Of a stretch of 64,000 nucleotides of DNA, positions 54,001 through 63,800 are shown piece after piece. The notes beneath the pieces are model-generated. The model was not told the DNA's origin. It searched no databases and saw only the letters and a list, made by a program, of their open reading frames with translations. The position numbers and the translations under genes were made by a program. The stretch spans positions 2,046,001 to 2,110,000 of the forward strand of contig NZ_MTCM01000001.1 of the NCBI RefSeq assembly GCF_002000245.1, read 5' to 3'. Position 1 is the stretch's first letter. Each line of letters opens with the position of its first letter. This stretch comes from Sphingobacterium sp. CZ-UAM. GTDB lineage: Bacteria > Bacteroidota > Bacteroidia > Sphingobacteriales > Sphingobacteriaceae.

Positions 54001-54190
54001 AGGTAATCACTCGATCAGTATTGCAGCGGCCGGGGGAATGCTTAGTGGGGTTGTATTAGGGCTTTTTATTATTCCTATCCTCTTTATCGTATTCCAATTT
54101 ATACAAGAGAAAGTGAGCGGTACGCCAAAAGAAAAACAGCTGGAGAATGAGCATATTTCTTTGGAAATTCCTGTGCATACAAATAACTAG
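51002..54190 (+). CDS. HAE1-family RND efflux permease
   Basis: There are 1062 residues from the ATG at 51002 (MLKKFIERPVLATVISILLV). An upstream in-frame start overlaps the adaptor gene and is unlikely. The AcrB layout is complete: 12 membrane helices, the proton-relay Asp pair in LALVLAIGIVVDDAIVVVEA, and two large periplasmic loops. It exports drugs, detergents or other hydrophobic compounds by proton antiport. Substrate range cannot be read here. Between adaptor and outer-membrane genes, with short gaps on both sides. Confidence 0.95.
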   Translation: MLKKFIERPVLATVISILLVILGVIGILKLPLQQFPDIAPPAVQVTALYPGANAETVLRAVAPSLEESINGVENMSYMSSTASNDGSLMITVYFKLGTDPDQAAVNVQNRVAQATSQLPAEVVQAGITTAKQQNSLIMVLDLYTEDEGKYDQTFITNYAQINIIPELKRIPGVGQALAFGGSKDYSMRVWLNPNQMAAYKLTPEEVMGAIQDKNVEAAPGKFGESSREAFEFVIKYKGKLNQASDYENIIIRSNTDGSVLKLKDVARVELGSYTYASHTRINGKAGLNIGVMQLAGSNANEIQIAIQEFMEKASLSFPKGVKYLVLYNTKDALDQSIDQVKHTLIEAFILVFLVVFLFLQDFRSTLIPAIAVPVAIVGTFFFMQLFGFSINLLTLFALVLAIGIVVDDAIVVVEAIHAKMEHNNLPPKLATTSAMSEITGAIISITLVMSAVFLPIGFMEGSTGVFYRQFAFTLAIAIVISAINALTLSPALCALFLKPTHHNHDETKKLNFKERFFTGFNVGFDRLTKNYLGSLRFLIRYKWVAFAGLGITLLLTVFMIRRTPTGFIPSEDQGFIAISLSMPAGASLDRTSGALAEAEKQLQHADFTKTLNVLAGFNILTQSTSPSAGVAFILLKPHEERGNIKDINAIMADVNQRLANIKGANFFVFTFPTVPGFSNVDGLDMVLQDRTGGQLGKFSTVGQGFIGELMKRPEIMMAFTTFKADYPQYELQVDDIKAEQLGVSTKSILQTMQAYFGSAQASDFNRFGKYYRVMVQADAKDRSEPTSMDGIFVKNRLGDMVPINTLVKLERVYGPETASRYNLFNSIGINAIPKPGYSSGDAIRAVEEVAKQHLPTGFTYEFSGMTKEEIVSGGQSTLIFILCLIFVYFLLAAQYESYIIPLAVILSIPTGIFGVFAAISLTDTANNIYVQVALVMLIGLLAKNAILIVEFAIQGRTQGISIPSAALKAARLRLRPIIMTSLAFIVGMIPMMTAVGPSAQGNHSISIAAAGGMLSGVVLGLFIIPILFIVFQFIQEKVSGTPKEKQLENEHISLEIPVHTNN

Positions 54191-54196
54191 TAAACA

Positions 54197-55642
54197 ATGA
54201 CAACATCGAAATATATGAATAGAAAAGTAAAGCTACTAACGGTTTTCATCTTATCTTTTGTCGCTTGGTCTTGTAAAACAGATAAATTGGTTAGCAATAA
54301 ACATCTTGCCCCCAATCTGCCTGAGCAATACCGTGATCAGGGAAAAGCAACACAAGAAAACAATATCGGTTCTATTCCATGGCGTGATTTCTTTAAAGAT
54401 CCTGTTTTACAAAGCTTGATCGACAGTGCAATCCAGCATAATCTGGATATGCAATTGGCACTGAAAAATATAGAGTCGTCTCAGCTGAGCCTGAAACAGG
54501 CAAAAGCGAACTATCTTCCTTCGGCGCAGTTGCAGGTCAGAGGAAATAGTACCAACCCTTCCAATAATAGCATGAACGGATTGAGCTTGAATCAATTTTT
54601 AAAACAGCATCATGTAGAAGACTACACAGCATCCATTGGTTTATCCTGGGAGGCCGATCTATGGGGGAAAATCAAGAATCAAAATGCGGCAGCGTTAGCT
54701 TCTTATCTGCAAACGGAAGAAGCAAAAAAAGTGATACAAACCCAATTGATTGCCCAAGTGGCGCAAGGTTATTATCAACTTTTGATGCTCTATCAGTTAC
54801 GGGATATCGCACAGCAAAATTTACAGTTGAGCGATACCACGCTCCGTATTGTTAAGCAACAATATGAAGTTGGTGATATTACCTTGCTTGCTTTGGAACA
54901 AGTCGATGCCCAACGTCTATCCGCTGCAGCTCTTATCCCTGATTTTGAACAACAGATCCATCTTCAGGAGAATGCGATTCAAATCCTCAGTGGTAAACTC
55001 CCCGCGGAAATCAAAACACAGGAACAATTGGTCAACGTTCGTTTTCCTGAAGATCTGGCCACAGGAGTACCGGCAGATTTATTAAGCCATCGTCCGGATG
55101 TGAAACAGGCAGAGCTTGCTGTCACTGCTTCTCAGGCCTATCAAAAATCGGCTAAAGCAAGAATGTACCCTTCGCTGGTCATTAGTGCCGAGGCAGGTGT
55201 CAATGCATTTAAAGCAAGTAATTGGTTTAATCTGCCTGCATCTTTATTTGGTGCAATCACAGGAAGTATTACACAACCTATTTTTCAGCGTAGAGAGCTG
55301 AAGACGCAATATGAGCTTGCCCGTATAGAACAAGAGAAGAATGTTATGATTTTCAAGCAAAAGGTCATTTCAGCGGCCGGAGAAGTTTCCGATGCCCTGA
55401 TTTCAATCCAAAAATTGAAAGAAAAACAACAGATTACTTTGGATAGAACGACTCGTTTAAAAGAGGCCACTAAACACGCTAATCTTCTTTTTGAAACGGG
55501 TATGGCCACTTATCTGGAGGTAATCACCGCGCAGAGCAATATATTACAGAGTGAACTTGAACTAGCTCAGGTGAAGAAAGCCGAACTTTCGGCTGTGGTA
55601 GATCTATATCGCTCCTTGGGTGGTGGATGGAGCAATAACTAA
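54197..55642 (+). CDS. RND efflux outer-membrane factor (OprM/NodT type)
   Basis: The 481 residues have a lipoprotein signal (FVAWSC, Cys 26). The duplicated OEP domain shows in the repeated long helices, in LSHRPDVKQAELAVTASQAY near 295-314, and in LFETGMATYLEVITAQSNIL near 432-451. It forms the trimeric outer-membrane channel of the tripartite pump. It starts 7 bases after the permease stop. A terminator follows, so the operon ends here. Confidence 0.92.
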   Translation: MTTSKYMNRKVKLLTVFILSFVAWSCKTDKLVSNKHLAPNLPEQYRDQGKATQENNIGSIPWRDFFKDPVLQSLIDSAIQHNLDMQLALKNIESSQLSLKQAKANYLPSAQLQVRGNSTNPSNNSMNGLSLNQFLKQHHVEDYTASIGLSWEADLWGKIKNQNAAALASYLQTEEAKKVIQTQLIAQVAQGYYQLLMLYQLRDIAQQNLQLSDTTLRIVKQQYEVGDITLLALEQVDAQRLSAAALIPDFEQQIHLQENAIQILSGKLPAEIKTQEQLVNVRFPEDLATGVPADLLSHRPDVKQAELAVTASQAYQKSAKARMYPSLVISAEAGVNAFKASNWFNLPASLFGAITGSITQPIFQRRELKTQYELARIEQEKNVMIFKQKVISAAGEVSDALISIQKLKEKQQITLDRTTRLKEATKHANLLFETGMATYLEVITAQSNILQSELELAQVKKAELSAVVDLYRSLGGGWSNN

Positions 55643-55686
55643 TTTAAAGATTTGCAATTTTTCTAATTTTATATCACATATCTGGG

Positions 55687-55722
55687 AGACAGGGGACCGC
55701 GAGGGTCTCCTGTCTTATTTTA
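55687..55722 (+). terminator. Terminator of the first RND operon
   Basis: The stem AGACAGGGGACC with GGTCTCCTGTCT (one G-U pair) is closed by a 5-nt loop and followed by TATTTTATAA. It lies 45 bases past the outer-membrane factor stop. The rest of 55643-55956 shows no gene; a TACTTTTG -7-like element lies at 55933-55940, before the next gene. Confidence 0.8.
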
Positions 55723-55956
55723 TAACAACAGCTTTGAAGGAATAACGCTCCCCTCCCATTTGGTTATTCTTACTCTTACTCCTACTCCTATTCTTAATTA
55801 AGCATCCTTCTTAAGTATCAAAACAATAAAATAGCCTCCCTTTTTAGAAAATCTAGCATGTCATTATAGTCATTGTTATAAATCCTTCAAACCTTGGAAT
55901 AAAAGGAACAAACGCAACAGTTATAATGCAATTACTTTTGTGAAACAATAAATTTA

Positions 55957-56445
55957 ATGATTATGAAAGATTTAAAAAAGATTGCATTGGTATGTTATAT
56001 TGCCATTTGTACTTTGCTGATAGCCAGCTGCAGTAAGGATGATGAAGTTACACCGGAGCCTCAGCTTACACCAAGCGAGGTATTAGCTAGTACCGCTTGG
56101 GAGACAACAAACGCCAAAAATAACAAAGGTGAAAATGTGGTATTGACAGATGCCAATGTCTCAAATTTTGTAGGTTTTGCCTACTTCAAATCCAATGGTA
56201 CCTTTACTATGTTCAATCTGGATGACTCTCCTAAAATGCAGGGAGACTGGTCTGTTTCAGCAGATGGGAAAACCCGGACTATCGTTGCTAAAAATGCTGC
56301 GGGAGAAACACTTTTCACACGTGTAGTTGATATTACAGTATTGACAAAACAGGAATTTACATACCGGATCTATCCGAACAACGACAATAAAGCCGTTTAT
56401 TTCGATATTGTCCATACACCGACAACACACAAAGAACCAAAATAA
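55957..56445 (+). CDS. DUF4822 family lipoprotein
   Basis: The 162 residues (or 160 from a second ATG two codons in) have a lipoprotein signal (LLIASC, Cys 25) and a DUF4822-type domain: STAWETTNAKNNKGENVVLT, GFAYFKSNGTFTMFNLDDSP, GDWSVSADGKTRTIV. A lipocalin-like beta barrel is likely, but no ligand is known. A single gene with its own promoter-like element and terminator. Confidence 0.82.
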   Translation: MIMKDLKKIALVCYIAICTLLIASCSKDDEVTPEPQLTPSEVLASTAWETTNAKNNKGENVVLTDANVSNFVGFAYFKSNGTFTMFNLDDSPKMQGDWSVSADGKTRTIVAKNAAGETLFTRVVDITVLTKQEFTYRIYPNNDNKAVYFDIVHTPTTHKEPK

Positions 56446-56489
56446 TCAGCTTTTTTGATTACATGGAGACGTAACTCCACTTAAACCAT

Positions 56490-56526
56490 AAGGATTGACA
56501 AAAGAAACATTGTCAATCCTTTTTTA
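56490..56526 (+). terminator. Terminator after DUF4822 gene
   Basis: A perfect 12-bp stem (AAGGATTGACAA, 56490-56501 with 56510-56521) has an 8-nt loop and is followed by TTTTAC. It lies 44 bases past the stop. Confidence 0.85.
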
Positions 56527-56564
56527 CAACCGGACAGCTCTCCACCTTCCTACTTATTACTATA

Positions 56565-57332
56565 TCAGTCGGTGAAATCGTCGAATTCAGTAATATCATG
56601 ATAACCGAATACCTTAACGTCAGGATTTAGGGCTATAAAGCGACGGATTTTGTCCAGCGATTCTAATCGCTTATGATTATCTTCGGCTCTACTTTCGGCC
56701 AAAATATTCACAGGATGCGTTTGGTCAGTAAGTTCTACTTTCATGTAATACGCATCTGCGACATAGAGCAATTTGACTTCAGATCCTATAGCAACTCCAC
56801 AGTGTCCTAAAGTATGACCAAAGAGGGGTACGAGATACAGCGGTACCTGAACATCAATAGCTAGTTTTCTAGCCTCAAGACCATGCCACTGAAAGTCATT
56901 TTTTGTATAAGTTTTGATTATCGGCTGATGCGACAACGGCATTTCCAAATAACGTGGGTTGCCGGCCAGATAGCTTTCATACTCCTCTTTTCCAACGTGA
57001 ACAGTGGCATTTGGAAAATCAGCCAAGCCTCCAATATGATCGTTATCTAAATGGGATATAACACAATCGGTGACACAAGATGGATCGAATCCTAATTTTT
57101 CAATCTGACGGATGGCCGTCAAATCCTCGTTAAAACGATAACCAACCATTTCAACAAGTTCTTTACCTATCCGTTCCATCGGATAACGGGTATCCAACAA
57201 GCCGATACCTGTATCAACTAGAACCAATCTGTCTCCTTCCTTAATTAACAAACAATGCCCACACACATTGTCGTTCACCGGCGAAACAATCCGAACACAA
57301 TTTAAATGAAATAACTCAATCATAACATGCAT
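56565..57332 (-). CDS. MBL-fold lactonase-like hydrolase
   Basis: The 255 residues (252 from an alternative ATG three codons in) have the fold of N-acyl-homoserine-lactonase relatives: HCLLIKEGDRLVLVDTGIGL near 26-45, then the metal motif in VTDCVISHLDNDHIGGLADF, and LVPLFGHTLGHCGVA later. The motif is H-x-D-x-D-H, not the standard H-x-H-x-D-H, a variant seen in other family members. Substrate unknown. It does not form an operon with its neighbours. Confidence 0.78.
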   Translation of the reverse strand: MHVMIELFHLNCVRIVSPVNDNVCGHCLLIKEGDRLVLVDTGIGLLDTRYPMERIGKELVEMVGYRFNEDLTAIRQIEKLGFDPSCVTDCVISHLDNDHIGGLADFPNATVHVGKEEYESYLAGNPRYLEMPLSHQPIIKTYTKNDFQWHGLEARKLAIDVQVPLYLVPLFGHTLGHCGVAIGSEVKLLYVADAYYMKVELTDQTHPVNILAESRAEDNHKRLESLDKIRRFIALNPDVKVFGYHDITEFDDFTD

Positions 57333-57474
57333 TATTTTTTACACCGAACAATTTAATAAATTATCAGGTTAAATATTGTTATTTGATTGTAAAAGCAATT
57401 CGAATTTGGTATATTAATATGGCATGATCGGGAATCGGGTGATTTATAAAATATACGATTGGGTTGTACAAATT

Positions 57475-57515
57475 GATATTTCAGCTTGCTCTTTGTACGT
57501 TTCAGAATAAATTTG
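57475..57515 (+). promoter_or_regulatory. Histidine kinase promoter with 21-bp direct repeat boxes
   Basis: The promoter is TTG (57486-57488), N19, TAAATTTG (57508-57515). Two boxes, GATATTTCAG (57475) and TACGTTTCAG (57496), lie exactly 21 bp apart in the same orientation, the second inside the promoter. The same pair lies in front of the RND operon at 59578. LytTR regulators bind such direct repeats two helical turns apart. Confidence 0.65.
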
Positions 57516-57580
57516 TAATTCAATCCTTAAATGAATTGTGAAATTTGTAGTGATTTAATAGCTATATACAAGTAAAACGA

Positions 57581-58684
57581 ATGCAGGATAAGACCATCTA
57601 TAAAAATGAGAAAAATCTAATCAGTACAAACAAGAAAAGGTTATTATTTACCTTACTTTCTTTTTTTCTCATTTATCTTGTTGCCTATATTATAGATCCA
57701 TTCTCAAGTTGCTGGAATGGCTATTTTCAACGGAACATGTTCGAAATATTGGGAGAATGGACATTTACCATTATTTATAGCTTCTTTATTTCAGAGTTCA
57801 GTATCATTGTCCACAAGAAATTGGATCGTGTCTTAACATGGAAAGATAACCCAGCGGAAAGGCTTCTTATTGAAACCGTCATTAATCTGATTGTGGTTCT
57901 CCTTATCAACTTATTACTTGTTTACATCATTTCCCATTATTTTGAGCTGCAAAATCTCACACTTGCAACATCTCTGGAAGAAAAAAGAGGTACTATACAG
58001 AATATTTCCATCAGTGTTATGGTCGCATTATTGATTATGGGAATCAACATTGGTATCCACCTGATCAACAATTGGAAAAATGAATCCATACGTGCAGCCA
58101 AACTAGGGCAAGTCATTCTCGAGACAGAACTTCAATCACTGAAATTACAGATTGATCCACATTTTGTCTTCAACAATTTGAGCGTATTATCTGAAATCAT
58201 TTTAGAAGATCAACAACTAGGATATGAATATGCTGAAAATTTCTCCAAAATATATCGTTACCTTTTAGTGAATTCTAAAAAAGATGTTATTTCTCTCGAG
58301 GAGGAACTCAATTTTTTAGATTCCTATATTTTCTTAATTAAAAACAGATTTGGAGAAGGTGTTCATTTTGAAATAAATGTAGATCCTGCGAAATCCAATT
58401 ATCAACTACCGCCACTCACCTTACAGCTTTTAGTCGAAAACGCACTAAAACACAACCAAACCAATAAAAAACGTTCATTAAAAATTAAGGTGTATACCAA
58501 TGCCCATAACCAGTTAGTTGTCGAAAATATTTTGATCCCCATCGAGAATGTCTCTGAATCATCTGGGATAGGTATTTCGAACATCATTAAGAGATATGAT
58601 CTGTTGTCCAACTTGCAACCTGAAATCATGAACAATGGGAAGACATTCAAAGTTAATCTACCACTTATAGAACAAAACTCATGA
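57581..58684 (+). CDS. LytS-type sensor histidine kinase
   Basis: The 367 residues have four membrane helices in the first 170 residues. The His_kinase signature is LQSLKLQIDPHFVFNNLSVL (phospho-His near 193), and the ATPase part has LPPLTLQLLVENALKHN and SSGIGISNIIKRY. This is the LytS/YehU-type kinase common in Bacteroidota. It overlaps the response-regulator gene by 4 bases (ATGA), so they are translated together. The signal is unknown. The RND pump that follows suggests sensing of a membrane or drug stress. Confidence 0.9.
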   Translation: MQDKTIYKNEKNLISTNKKRLLFTLLSFFLIYLVAYIIDPFSSCWNGYFQRNMFEILGEWTFTIIYSFFISEFSIIVHKKLDRVLTWKDNPAERLLIETVINLIVVLLINLLLVYIISHYFELQNLTLATSLEEKRGTIQNISISVMVALLIMGINIGIHLINNWKNESIRAAKLGQVILETELQSLKLQIDPHFVFNNLSVLSEIILEDQQLGYEYAENFSKIYRYLLVNSKKDVISLEEELNFLDSYIFLIKNRFGEGVHFEINVDPAKSNYQLPPLTLQLLVENALKHNQTNKKRSLKIKVYTNAHNQLVVENILIPIENVSESSGIGISNIIKRYDLLSNLQPEIMNNGKTFKVNLPLIEQNS

Positions 58685-59442
58685 GTATAGCCAACGTATT
58701 GATTATTGAAGATGAAAAATTGAATGCGGATCGTCTAAAACGTCTGTTGAAGGAAATAAAACCATCTATACAGATACTGGATGTCTTGGATAATATTACG
58801 GACAGTATCAGCTGGTTTCAAAGTAACGAATCACCAGACTTGGTCATGATGGATATCCGTCTTTCTGATGGTTTAAGCTTCGAGATTCTGGAAAGCATAC
58901 AAATTGACTGCCCTATTATCTTTACCACAGCCTTTGACGAATATGCCGTCAGAGCTTTCAAGTTCAATAGCATAGACTACCTACTGAAACCGGTAGAAAA
59001 AAAAGAATTAGAAAGTGCGCTGATCAAATTAGACAATCTCAAGCTTCAACAGATTAGTTCGGATCCGATTCAGGGCCTATTGGATTTTATCTATCCCAAA
59101 GATTTCAGAACCCGCTTTCTCCTCCCCTTCAAAGACGGCTATAAAACAATACAAGTGGAAGATATTCAATATTTTTACTCCGAGTTTAAGTTAACACATG
59201 CCAAATTGAAATGTGGTACCGTCGAAATTGTTCCTCAAACCTTAGAAGAGCTGGAACAGCAACTAAATCCGAAAGTTTTTTTCCGTGCTAACCGACAATT
59301 TATTATCCATATAGACGCAATAAAGAGACTTCACAACCATTTTAATGGCAAACTTAAAGTGGAAATCAAACAAAGTGAAGATGTCGAAATCCTCGTCAGC
59401 CGGGAAAAAGCACAGCTCTTAAAAAACTGGCTGGATTATTAG
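58681..59442 (+). CDS. LytTR-family response regulator
   Basis: The 253 residues have a receiver domain: IEDEKLNADR carries the acidic pair, and VMMDIRLSDG the phospho-Asp near 59. TAFDEYAVRAFKFNSIDYLLKP follows. The C-terminal LytTR DNA-binding domain spans about 145-250 (DIQYFYSEFKLTHAKLKCGT, RQFIIHIDAIKRLHNHFNGK). It is coupled with the kinase gene. Direct-repeat boxes before the kinase and before the RND operon downstream are its probable targets. Confidence 0.9.
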   Translation: MSIANVLIIEDEKLNADRLKRLLKEIKPSIQILDVLDNITDSISWFQSNESPDLVMMDIRLSDGLSFEILESIQIDCPIIFTTAFDEYAVRAFKFNSIDYLLKPVEKKELESALIKLDNLKLQQISSDPIQGLLDFIYPKDFRTRFLLPFKDGYKTIQVEDIQYFYSEFKLTHAKLKCGTVEIVPQTLEELEQQLNPKVFFRANRQFIIHIDAIKRLHNHFNGKLKVEIKQSEDVEILVSREKAQLLKNWLDY

Positions 59443-59577
59443 TAACAACGATCTATAATTCCAAATTTTTGGATAAATTAACTAATCGTAACAAGGTGTG
59501 AAGTAGTCTCACTCTAATAAAAACGACAAAAAAGTTCTGTTTTGATTAAATAATATAAAAATTCAGTGCATTATAGC

Positions 59578-59610
59578 TACGTTTCAGTAAGCAATTGTTA
59601 CGTCTCGGTA
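59578..59610 (+). promoter_or_regulatory. Tandem LytTR-type boxes before second RND operon
   Basis: TACGTTTCAGTA (59578-59589) and TACGTCTCGGTA (59599-59610) match in 10 of 12 bases and are exactly 21 bp apart, in the same orientation. The first matches 11 of 12 bases of the box in the kinase promoter. A -7-like TTCTTTTG lies at 59643-59650, without a TTG at -33, which fits a promoter that needs an activator. Confidence 0.68.
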
Positions 59611-59669
59611 GATTTCCCTATTATATCTCTTAAAAGAATTCTTTCTTTTGCTTTAAATAAAATGATAAA

Positions 59670-60779
59670 ATGGCACTAAGAACGATGAATTTAAAACCTA
59701 TCCTTACATTTATTACAGCAGCTACACTTTTATCGTCCTGTGGAGGCAGCCAAGAACAACCGCAAGAGCAGGCAGTTACTGTTGACTTTATCGAATTATC
59801 CCCCGCACATGCGGAGACAGAAAAAAAATACCCAGGCACCTTGGAGGGAACCGTCAATGTTGATGTAAAGGCTCAGGTGACAGGATATCTGGAGCAGATC
59901 TATGTGAAAGAGGGAGATTATGTCACAAAAGGCCAAGCCCTTTTCAAAATAAAAGCGGATGTATACAATGAACAAGTAAATAACAGCAGAGCGGCCTATC
60001 AAGCGGCACTATCCGCGGAACAAAATGCAAAACTGGAAATTGAAAAAATCAAACCGCTCGTAGAAGGTAAAGTGTATACCGAACTTCAGCTTAAAACCGC
60101 AGAAGCCAACTACGCTGCTGCAAAAGCGCAGGTCGCTCAAGCGCAAGCAGCCTTGGGTTCCTCACAGATCAATGCTCGATTTACATTGATCAATGCACCT
60201 GTTAGCGGTTACATTGGACGGATTCCCAATCGTATCGGAAATTTGATAACCCCTGCCGACGCTATGCCCTTAACAACATTGTCTGAAATCAATTCCGTAA
60301 ATGTTTATTTCTCCTTAAGCGAGGCTGATTTTATATCATTTATGAAAGATCATAATACAAAGTCAAGCAATCAACAGGCAACCTTAATCCTGGCTGATGG
60401 TACGGTTTATAATCATTCTGGAAAAGTAGAAATGGCTAGCGGTAATATCGACAAAACGACCGGTAGTATAACACTAAAGGCAATCTTTGCCAATCCAGAT
60501 AAGATACTTCGTTCTGGAGGCTCAGCAAAAGTTGTCCTAAAAAAGACTCATGATAACGTATTGTTAGTTCCGATGGCAGCTGTCAAAGACATCCAGGATC
60601 GTTATTTTGTCTATGTTATTGGCGACAAAAACAAAATTGCCATGAAACAGATCGAGATTGCCGGAAATACGGCCAATGAATACCTGCTGAAATCGGGTCT
60701 GACAGCTGGTGAAAAAATCGTAATGAATAGAATTGATATGCTTAATGACGGAATGCAGGTTCAACCGACTAAGAAATAA
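59670..60779 (+). CDS. RND efflux periplasmic adaptor
   Basis: The 369 residues (or 364 from a second ATG) have a lipoprotein signal (LLSSC, Cys 24). Lipoyl and hairpin parts follow: GTVNVDVKAQVTGYLEQIYV, then EGDYVTKGQALFKIKADVYN, a coiled coil (about 100-165), and FTLINAPVSGYIGRIPNRIG. It is similar in build to the adaptor at 49786. First gene of the second RND operon, behind the LytTR-type boxes. Confidence 0.92.
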   Translation: MALRTMNLKPILTFITAATLLSSCGGSQEQPQEQAVTVDFIELSPAHAETEKKYPGTLEGTVNVDVKAQVTGYLEQIYVKEGDYVTKGQALFKIKADVYNEQVNNSRAAYQAALSAEQNAKLEIEKIKPLVEGKVYTELQLKTAEANYAAAKAQVAQAQAALGSSQINARFTLINAPVSGYIGRIPNRIGNLITPADAMPLTTLSEINSVNVYFSLSEADFISFMKDHNTKSSNQQATLILADGTVYNHSGKVEMASGNIDKTTGSITLKAIFANPDKILRSGGSAKVVLKKTHDNVLLVPMAAVKDIQDRYFVYVIGDKNKIAMKQIEIAGNTANEYLLKSGLTAGEKIVMNRIDMLNDGMQVQPTKK

Positions 60780-60815
60780 TGAACCTGTAGTAGATTTATC
60801 TAAAATTAAAATAAA

Positions 60816-63800
60816 ATGCTGAAGAAATTTATTGACAGGCCAGTTTTGGCAACTGTTATATCTATCATATTTGTCATACTCGGGGTAATTGGCCTGTTAA
60901 GGCTACCGCAGACACGGTTTCCCGATATCGCTCCCCCCACAGTTCAGGTTACAGGGAGCTACCCCGGTGGTAATAGTGAGACCGTACTGCGGTCTGTTGT
61001 AACACCACTTGAAGAACAGATCAATGGTGTTGAGGATATGGAATACATTACCTCAACAGCAAGTAACGATGGTACATTCTCCGTACGTATTGTCTTCAAG
61101 GCTGGCGTAAATCCAGACCAAGCAGCCGTAAACGTACAGAATAGGGTGCAACAGGCAACACCGATCCTGCCACAGGAAGTTGTGCGGATGGGATTGACGA
61201 CCTCCAAACAACAGAATAGTATGATCATGATTTTCAATATCTATACGGTAGACAACAAAAAATATGACGAACTATTCCTACAGAACTATGTGAATATCAA
61301 CCTGATTCCACAGATCAAGCGTGTTCCGGGGGTAGGTCAAGCTATGGTATTTGGTTCGAAAGATTACTCTATGCGCGTTTGGTTGAATCCTCAGAAAATG
61401 GCTAGTTATGGTCTGGTACCACAAGAAGTCATTGCTGCTATTTCCAAGCAAAGTCTGGAGTCTGCACCCGGAAAATTAGGGGAAGAATCAAAAGCGCCCC
61501 TGGAATATGTTATTCGATATAAAGGAAAAAAGAATCTTCCTGAACAGTACGAAAATATTATTGTCAAAAACAATGATGTTCAGATCGTCCGGCTAAAAGA
61601 TGTTGCCCGAATCGAATTCGGTTCGATCAGCTATAGTGGTAATTCGCAAAATAATGGATTGAACACGGTTACAATTGGTATCTTCCAGACTTCTGGTTCC
61701 AATGCCAACGAAATTGAAATAGGCATCGATAAACAGATCGAAATAGCGCAACGCTCATTTCCTCCTGGAATCAAGATTTTTAAACTGATCAGTACCAAGG
61801 AACGTCTGGATGAAAGTACTGCGCAGGTGCGTTCGACATTAATTGAAGCGTTTATCCTGGTGTTTTTAGTGGTTTTCTTATTCTTACAAGACATCCGGTC
61901 GACCATTATTCCGGCAATCGCAGTACCTGTGGCCATCGTAGGGACATTCTTTTTCCTATTGGTGTTTGGTTTTACAATCAATATATTAACCCTTTTCGCT
62001 TTGGTATTGGCTATCGGTATTGTCGTTGATGACGCCATAGTCGTCGTAGAAGCTGTCCATGGCAAAATGGAAAAATCGACCATGAGCGGAAATGAGGCAA
62101 CGCACGGTGCCATGAGCGAAATAACCGGTGCCGTTATCTCAATTACCTTGGTCATGTGTGCTGTATTTATTCCTATAGGTTTTATGACCGGTTCATCGGG
62201 AATGTTCTACAAACAGTTTGCCTATACCTTAGTTATCGCCATTGTGATCTCAGCGATCAATGCATTGACGTTGACACCAGCTCTTTGTGCCTTGTTACTG
62301 AAAAACACACATGCCGAAAATCATGATGGGCAAAACCAAAAAACAGGATTCTCACAACGGTTTTTCAAAGCCTTTAATGCAGGTTTTGAAAACATGACAC
62401 ATCGATACGTCGGCTCACTGAAATTTCTCGTTAAGAAAAAATGGTTAGCCGCTTTATTAATTATTGCTACAATAGGCGCTGCGGGATATCTCATGAGCAG
62501 CACCTCAAAAAGCTTTGTCCCAATGGAAGACGATAACTTCGTCGTATACAGTTTGGAGATGCCCCCGGGTACCGGTCTCGATCGAACAACGAAAGCGGTA
62601 GAAAAAATAGAGAAACTATTGGCCGACTTACCTTCTATTGAAAGCCACACGAGTATCACGGGTTTCAATATGATTGGCAACAACTCCAGTGCGGCTTACG
62701 CGACAGGGTTCATCCGTCTAAAGGATAAGAAGAAACGTGGCGAAATGAATGATATTGATCAGATTCATCAGGTGATTTCTCAAAAACTAACTACTGTTAA
62801 AGAAGGTAATGCAATGGCTTTCCGCTCCCCTCCTGTTGATGGCTATGGTATGATGAACGGGGCCGAACTTGTGCTACAAGATAGAGCCGGAAAGTCTCCA
62901 GTAGAACTTAAAGCAATGTCCGATTCTGTTATCGCGAAGATTATGCAACAACCAGGCGTACAATTTGCCTACACCATGTTCAGAGCGGATTATCCACAAA
63001 TGGAATTGGAAGTTGACGAAGATAAAGCTGCTCAACTCGGCGTAGATGTCAGTGAAATGCTTTCTTCCGTCCAGACTTATTTTGCCGGTGACCAATCATT
63101 GAATTTCAATCGCTTTGGTAAGTTCTACCGTATTGCTGTAAAAGCAGACGGAATTTTTAGAACGGATAAGGACGCATTCAATGAAATATTTGTCAAGAAC
63201 AACAAAGGGGAAATGCTACCGGTAAATACCTTGGTAACACTTCGCAAAGTCTATGGGCCAGAATCCGTAACTCGTTACAACTTGTACAATTCGCTTACCA
63301 TTAACGTCGTCAGTAATCCAGGTATCAGTAATGGTGCTATTATGGAAACACTGGAGAAAAATGTGCTGAACAAATTACCAGGAGACTATAGTTACGAATG
63401 GACAGGACTTAGTCTGGAAGAAAAATCTTCTGGCAATCAGACGATGATCATTTTGACATTGAGCTTATTGTTCGTCTACTTCTTACTTTCTGCACAGTAT
63501 GAAAGCTACCTGTTGCCACTGGCGGTGCTGTTATCTATCCCAACAGGGATCATAGGATCATTCTTGGGAACGCGTGCTATCGGTCTGGACAATAATATAT
63601 ACGTCCAAGTCGGATTGATCATGTTGATTGGTCTGTTGGCGAAGAATGCGATCCTGATCGTTGAGTTTGCATTGCAGCGTAGACGAGCGGGTTCCTCACT
63701 CATTGATTCTGCCTTGGAAGGTGCCAAAGCACGCCTTCGTCCAATTCTAATGACCTCATTAGCCTTTATCGCAGGTATGGTTCCTTTGATGTTTGCTAGC

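Noticed and set aside
61631..62155. 174-codon frame opposite the second RND permease
   Set aside because: It is the antisense shadow of a conserved gene; a similar antisense frame lies in the first permease at 52078-52335.
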